64,000 nucleotides of DNA from Petaurus breviceps papuanus (lineage: Eukaryota > Chordata > Mammalia > Diprotodontia > Petauridae): contig JAMXIF010000015.1 of the NCBI GenBank assembly GCA_028583685.1, positions 60,878,801 to 60,942,800 of the forward strand, in the 5' to 3' direction. The notes under the pieces were generated by a model. It searched no databases, was not told the DNA's origin, and saw nothing but the letters and a program-made list of their open reading frames with translations. The translations under genes and the position numbers were made by a program. Positions 58,618 through 64,000 of the stretch are shown here, in pieces. Within the stretch, counting starts at the first letter, position 1; every line of letters begins with the position of its first letter.

Positions 58618-58846
58618 AGTCATAAACTCTTTCTCATTCAAAAATTTGAAAGGTAATGTTTTCCATGCTTCCCTAATTTACTTAAGATACAGTACTTCAT
58701 GTCTACATAATTTATCCATTTTGATCTTATCTTGGTATAATGTGTGAGCTCTTGGTCTATACGTAGTTTCTAACAAATTGCTTTCCAGTTTTCCTAGTAA
58801 TTTTTGTCAAGTGATGAGCTCTTGCCCCCAAAGCTTATGTATCAAA
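57257..58846 (-). mobile_element. 5'-truncated L1, ORF2 end and 3'UTR
   Basis: Minus-strand L1 tail: a poly(A)-derived T/A run at 57257, a 3'UTR, then ORF2 C-terminal text (CTCCACCAACAATGTG; CTGTTCATATCCTTTAGCCA). An AT-rich insertion lies at 57835-57920 and (CT)n at 58577-58607. The LTR at 58847 abuts its 5' side. Confidence 0.8.
58577..58607 (+). repeat. (CT)n microsatellite
   Basis: About 30 bases of CT repeat within the L1 remnant. Confidence 0.9.
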
Positions 58847-59285
58847 TGTATCAGCAATGCCATATTCACAATGCCTATAGAGATTACAAATATGCTGATA
58901 TAATTATCCATCACAAAATACGTCATGCTTGCCATATGGGGAAATAAACTAGAAAATTTATTAAGATACCAAAAGACTGAGTCCCAAAACCAGAAAGTGA
59001 AAGCCATCAGAGTAGTTATGATATTGGCACAGATAGATAAAGTAGAAAGCACCCACATTTTCAAGCCTTTAAAACAGAACAGGCTACCTCAGGCAAAGGT
59101 CCTCCTCTCCCCACTCACAGCAACCACCCAGTGTCCGGGAAGCACGCTCCCAGCAGCTCCGGCCCCTGGCAGTCCTCAGCAGGAGTCCTTAGCAGAAAGT
59201 CCTTAGCAGTCCTAACTCAAAAAGGGCTTCGCGCTGCCGCTGCCTCTGCTGCTGCCGCCGCCGTCACCACCACCGCCACTAAATT
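58847..59285 (-). mobile_element. LTR fragment, sister of the copy at 455
   Basis: LTR fossil beginning TGTATCAGCAATGCC on the plus strand and nearly identical to 455-710. It continues into a (CTG/CCG)-rich stretch (59227-59280) and then loses similarity, so its other end is missing or altered. No TSD was found. Confidence 0.75.
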
Positions 59286-59289
59286 ACTA

Positions 59290-59930
59290 AATTACTTTGG
59301 CATGAGCTCTTAAAGTTCATTCCAACAGTACAGGAAGAACAGATATTCTCTTACTTTGCATTTCACTTATTACAAATTGTTTGATTTAAATGCAGAGCCT
59401 ATCAAAGTTAATTTTTTTTTAATTGTCCTCAGTATTCTGGAATCAATAGTTAAATAGAATTGGGAGTTAAAATTGCACAATGGGAGATATCTATTACTGA
59501 GTCTAAAACCAGAGTATTTGTCTTCTGGGGAATGACTAATGTTCACTTTTAGGTACACAGTGTATTATTCTCAAAAGTTACATTACTAAACATATAAAAG
59601 TGACTTGGAGTATTCATTTTTAATAAACTCTTCAGAAAAATACATTATATTATGGCCAGTCTTTAGACATTACCTTCAGATTAATGGTCTGTCTTTATCA
59701 GACAGAAGTTTTCCTTTAACTTGCTATAGCATTTCTTGCTGTTAGAAATCCTATCCAGTAATGATAGATGTACAGCATCAGTATTTTCTACAATTTGTCT
59801 GTAGATACTAAGGTAGTAGATGGCATAACTGGTAAATTCAGAATAAAATGCTGCTTTTATACATCAGCTGTATGAGTCCACATATTAGAACCAGAGCTTG
59901 AGGGCTCTGGAATGGAGGTTAGTGGAGGGA
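59290..59930. other. No recognisable feature
   Basis: No supported gene or repeat in about 640 bases. Confidence 0.4.
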
Positions 59931-60381
59931 TGTAGCACCAACACAATATTCACAGTGCCAACAGCCACTGTAAATATGCTGGTATAGTGTATAGAAGACA
60001 GAAGCAAAACATTTATTCAGATACCAGAAAACCAAATCCCAAAACTAGTAAGTTGATTCCATTATAGTAGCAAAGAAATTAATAAGCCATAACAGCACAG
60101 GGAACCACAGCATCCTTTGTTTTTCCACAAACCAACATAAGTCACAAACCTAATGGTCTCCCTAGGGTGTGTCCTCTCTCTTCCACCGTTTAGCTGGTCT
60201 GACTCCCAGCTTCCTGTGGGGTTTGCTCCACCCTTCAGCAAACTCCTCCCACCACAGGCTCCATGTGATTACATATGGCCTATTAAGGGGCAGGGTATAT
60301 CTTCAAAGCAGGGAAGGTCTTCAAATTCCCTTAGGTTTATTAATGGGTAGGGAAGATCTTCAAATAACCATTACCATTACA
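59931..60381 (-). mobile_element. Solo LTR, 451 bp
   Basis: LTR fossil with TG...CA ends (plus strand TGTAGCACCAAC to ACCATTACCATTACA) and a perfect 5-bp TSD, AGGGA, at 59926-59930 and 60382-60386. It is the inverted counterpart of 6858-7312. Confidence 0.92.
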
Positions 60382-60386
60382 AGGGA

Positions 60387-60844
60387 GTATATGATACTAA
60401 TATGGGAAGGGTTCTGAGTATATGTGAAAGATGTTTCCATGAGGATTGTTGTGATACCTTCTTAGAAATTTTTAACAATCATAATATATTTGCTTTCATG
60501 GTCACAAGGTATACTCCCATGAGGGAGTATTATGATCCCTATTTTTACCGATTAGCAAGCTGAGGAACAGATAAGGAGCTATTTATATTTCATTTTATTC
60601 TTAAAACTTTCCGATGATGCCTCCTTTGTATTGCCTTTAATACTATTTAAATTCTATTTTAAGTTGTTACATATTGTTTATCTATGAAAATACATTTCTC
60701 ACTATTTGGCATAGTTGTTACTGTAGTTTTAGTAAAGGCTATAACAAGGAAGTAAAGAAGCAAGCCTTAGGTTAGTCGCTATACTTTGGCAACTGTGTAA
60801 AGGATGAATTAGAGAGTAGATATTTGAATTGGAGAAACCAATTG
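60387..60844. other. No recognisable feature
   Basis: AT-rich sequence without a supported feature. Confidence 0.4.
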
Positions 60845-61175
60845 GAATCTGTGGATCAAAGTGTATGGAGATTGTCACCATTGTCTTGCATAATGTCAAA
60901 TTGTTTTCAAGAATAGTTGAACCAATTCACAACTGCATCAGTAGTGTATAGCTTACCTGTCATTTCATAATCCCTCAAACATTAATTATTGTTATCTTTT
61001 TCCATCTGCTGCTTTTCTGGATGTGAGAAGAAACTTCAGTTTTCTGCTCATCTCTCTTATTAGTAATTTGGAACAATATTTCATGTGGCTGTTAATGGTG
61101 CAAATTTCTTCTCTTTGAGTTTTATCCCTATCCTTTGACCCCCACCTGCAAATTCACTGGGGGGAATGACTTTTG
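60845..61175 (-). mobile_element. Ancient L1 ORF2 fragment
   Basis: The plus strand shows CAATTCACAACTGCATCAGT and CTATCCTTTGACC in the order of the reverse-complemented ORF2 end seen at 57257-58846. It is strongly diverged. Confidence 0.55.
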
Positions 61176-61556
61176 TTGTAATTCATTTATGTTAGTTCCC
61201 ATTTATTTAGATATCAGAGAAAGGTGACATTTAAACATGAATGAGAAAGTAATTGATTTTTTTTAATTATTCAAAGAAATGTAGTATGGAGAGAGCATTT
61301 TAAAAACAGGTCTTTGAAAACATATCATTTTGTAACTTTGTTGCTGAAAACAATGTGTGTTACATATGAAAACTCTCATATCTGTACATTTAAAATTAGA
61401 AACAATTTTAATTGCTTTAAAATTTTTCCAAGTGAGGAGATTCAGTGGATTTTCAAACAATTTGTTACAATTGCAATATGTTCCAATTAAAAAATGCAAT
61501 AACTTCCAATTGGTTTATAAGACATAGCAGGAGAGATGATAATTTTTTGTTGAATT

Positions 61557-61714
61557 ACCTTTTTTTTTAAAGCAATCAGGGTTAAGTAACTTGCTCAAGG
61601 TTACACGGCCAGTTATTTCTGGGTGTGGTGCTGAGTATCTGAGCCCAGATTTGATCCCCAGGTTATCCCGACACTGGAGCCGATGCTCTTACTTGCTGAG
61701 CTACCTGGCAGCCC
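61557..61714 (-). mobile_element. WSINE-type SINE, GAGTAAGAGC subfamily
   Basis: The minus-strand head is GGGCTGCCAGGTAGCTCAG, with AGTAAGAGCATCGGC and a poly(A) tail (61560-61570). A perfect 12-bp TSD, TTTTGTTGAATT, lies at 61545-61556 and 61715-61726. Confidence 0.92.
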
Positions 61715-61726
61715 TTTTGTTGAATT

Positions 61727-62685
61727 TCAAAACTTTTAAATAATGCAATTGCAAAATGGGTACCATGTTTTAGTAATAATGTACTTCTTCTATATGTAAC
61801 TACTCATTGTGGAATATTTTTTCAGCTATAATAACTATTAAAATTATGTATTGAAATAAACTGTACTTAGAATCATGCCTGTTTGTCTAATTTTTTTAAA
61901 TGTCTATTTATTGAAAGTTGTGTACTTAAAAATTTTTGCTGGAAGGGATGTACCATCAAAAGTGGTTGGAGACCACTGGTATCTCCTTTTTGATAGAAGA
62001 TTACATCCTGGAACTTGCTGGAACTTCAATAGCTCCCTTTACTCTAGTACTTTGCTTTCATTTGATTAGACCCTACAGAGATGAGTGACCATCCTTACTT
62101 TACTGATAAATTCAGCTGACCTAGAGCAACCAGTCCTTCACTCAAATAGCAAGAAGCATAGTACTCCTTCTTTGACATGAGTAGGGAAGTTTCCCAGAGA
62201 TCTATACCTTAATTTTAGTTTCTATCACTTGAAAAATTGGATGGCACATACTTAGTTGGCACCTGTTATGAAATGCAACATTTTCTGATATTAAGCCTCT
62301 TTCAGCTCTACATGAATAATATCAAAGATACTTTTATGTACTTCTAGTTCACTTTTTCAGTGAAGAGGAAAGATATGGAATGGTTTCATTATTTGTAATG
62401 AGCTAGTAGAATTGATAGTACTGCCTGGTACTTAATTCTCCAAGAAACTTCCTGGGCTGAAAGAGCTATATGACCTTTATGGAACATGTCCTTTGGATGC
62501 AAATGCATAAATAAAGGACATAGGCTGTAAAGGTCATGCAGTCCTTATATGAAGTTTTAAAGAAACTCTTCTGTTCCTTTAACAACTCTATTTCTTATTC
62601 GTCCTAATAACAATTTTTTCATGCATCACTTACTTGAAAAATGTACTTTTGATATACCAATCAACTTGAGCTTAGACTTCCTATT
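61727..62685. other. No recognisable feature
   Basis: About 0.96 kb without a convincing gene or repeat. The 64-codon frame at 61875-62069 matches nothing known. Confidence 0.4.
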
Positions 62686-62696
62686 AAAGCAAGGAG

Positions 62697-62842
62697 AGGG
62701 GGCAGCTACATGATACAGAGGATAGAACACCAGCCTTGGAGTCAAGATGACCAGAGTTCAAATCTGACAATTCATTTAACCTTGGCAATTCAACCCTTGG
62801 CAATTCATTTAATCTAGATTCCTGCCCCCCCCAAGAAAATGC
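62697..62842 (+). mobile_element. WSINE-type SINE, rearranged
   Basis: The head GGGGGCAGCTACATGATACA and box GAGTTCAAATCTGAC are present. The 3' half contains a short duplicated unit (CCTTGGCAATTCA twice). A perfect 9-bp TSD, AAAGCAAGG, lies at 62686-62694 and 62843-62851. Confidence 0.85.
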
Positions 62843-62867
62843 AAAGCAAGGTAGTTTGAGGTAGGGC

Positions 62868-63010
62868 ATAGGGAACCATTCCTTAAATCAGGAAAAACTA
62901 GGTTCAAATCTTACCTCTGATATATTCTGCCTGTGTGACATTTCGCATCCCACTTAACTTTTCAGTGCCCAAGCAAGTCTCTAAGACTGTAAAATGTAGA
63001 TCAGGTGCTC
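62868..63010 (+). mobile_element. Old tRNA-type SINE
   Basis: Diverged copy with AGGTTCAAATCTTACCTCTG, CTGTGTGACATTTCGC and ACTGTAAAATGTAGATC. No TSD. Confidence 0.5.
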
Positions 63011-63770
63011 ATCAACATTAGAAGTTTCCTCATATAAGACTTCCATATCTCAGCAAAATCACAGATTCAGTTCCTTTCAGAGCAAAAACAACAAAAACCA
63101 TGAAGTTTTCCAAAAGAGGACAATTCATTGATTTGTTTTTACACTGAGCTATTAGTATATAATTTCTCCTGTCCCATTTCTGTTTCTAAGCCTCCTTCTG
63201 GCTAAATCAGACAGATTTAGAATCCTGTTATCTGGCCACAGAAGCATATTGCTCATGTTTACTTGGCAGATTTCTCAGTGCTGAGGAAACTTGATACCAG
63301 AAGATGGATTTTTCTCCTTTTGTGAAAGTTGTCATTAGTCTGAGAGGCATTGCAGTTTCACAGCTGAAGTGTCCTGATAACTATTAGGTAAAACCCCATC
63401 CAAGACTACCAGTCTGGGGAAAATGTGCCTGTACATTTCCCCTGAAAAAATTGTTCCTCAGAACTGAGCCAGAAACTTAGAGTTTAATTCCTGATCCTGC
63501 CAACTGTTTCTTCAGGAAATCAATTTCATGTTATGATCAATGATGGTGGAAAGAATAGCATTTGGTAGATTATATGTCAAAGAATAGAAGCACTCTTTTG
63601 AGTGAACCTGACCTATAATAAGTGAGTGAACTTCTGGTACAACGAATTCTATTTCCCTTCCCAGCACATGCCAATAAATATCAATAAACTCCAGGACAAT
63701 CTCTCCCAAGTTCGATGAAAAGCACTGAAATCATAGGAATTAAAACTAGTAGGAATTTTGAGATGATCTA
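63011..63770. other. No recognisable feature
   Basis: About 0.76 kb without a supported gene or repeat. Confidence 0.4.
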
Positions 63771-63772
63771 TT

Positions 63773-63888
63773 CCACGGGTGGGGAATCTTCACCTCGAGG
63801 CCACATGTAGCCCTCTAGGTCCTCAAATGAGACCCTTTGACTGAATCCAAACTTCATAGAACAAATCCTCTTAATAAAATCTAGTCCC
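63773..63888 (+). mobile_element. Half of a hAT-like MITE
   Basis: GGTGGGGAATCTTCACCTCG, AGGCCACATGTAGCCCTCTA and TTTGACTGAATCCAAACTTC form one arm of a known type of mammalian palindromic non-autonomous DNA element. The second arm is not in the window; a SINE follows directly. Confidence 0.5.
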
Positions 63889-64000
63889 GTGGCAGCCAGG
63901 TAGCACAGCGAGTAAGAGCACTGGCCCCAGTGTTAGGATGACCTGGGGATCTAATCCAGGCTCAGACACTTAGCACCCACCCACAAACACCTGGCCGTGT
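63889..64000 (+). mobile_element. WSINE-type SINE, GAGTAAGAGC subfamily, cut by window end
   Basis: GGCAGCCAGGTAGCACAGCG, GAGTAAGAGCACTGGCCCCA and AACACCTGGCCGTGT show the first 110 bases of the SINE. The 3' end lies beyond the window. Confidence 0.85.

Overview
This 64 kb window reads as intergenic DNA from a marsupial nuclear genome, probably an Australian (australidelphian) species. The basis is the many tRNA-derived SINEs of the WSINE type, SINEs with an RTE-like tail, marsupial-type LINE-1 (L1) elements and short ORF1-only L1 (HAL1-like) elements. I found no exon of a host protein gene, no functional RNA gene and no bacterial feature. Almost every recognisable stretch is a transposable element, and many are nested inside one another. 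Family names come from recognising consensus patterns, not from a database search.

Left part (1-12.5 kb): a WSINE split by a solo LTR; an L1 on the minus strand that keeps ORF1 and the ORF2 tail but lacks most of ORF2; two solo LTRs, one inside an old L2-like repeat; several SINEs; a 5'-truncated L1; and a hAT-like DNA transposon fragment.

Centre (12.5-37 kb): a nearly full-length but decayed L1 on the plus strand (12.58-18.78 kb). Next is a nested stack in which an outer LTR (20.25-25.73 kb) holds a HAL1-like element, which itself holds another solo LTR; the two inner insertions have clear target-site duplications (TSDs). A second stack follows: an old SINE split by a second HAL1-like element, which was hit by a WSINE and by the youngest L1 of the window (29,191-35,598, minus). 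That L1 has a perfect 16-bp TSD, an intact ORF1, a CpG-rich 5' module and an ORF2 with only about three lesions.

Right part (37-64 kb): a very old plus-strand L1 (38.4-51.3 kb in pieces) encloses a middle-aged L1 (40.0-48.65 kb), a small endogenous retrovirus with both LTRs and an assembly gap, a WSINE, a head-to-tail SINE pair and a minus-strand L1 tail. Between the two ORFs of the middle-aged L1 sits a 2.5 kb inverted (palindromic) retroviral structure. Beyond are an L2 3' end, a solo LTR inside an RTE-like remnant, further L1 tails, LTRs and SINEs.

The elements do not work together as a system. What the window preserves is a layered record of insertions whose order can be read from nesting and TSDs. 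The most notable items are the palindromic retroviral structure, the ORF2-deleted L1 with matching TSDs, the paired HAL1-like copies and the young L1 with its CpG-rich 5' module.
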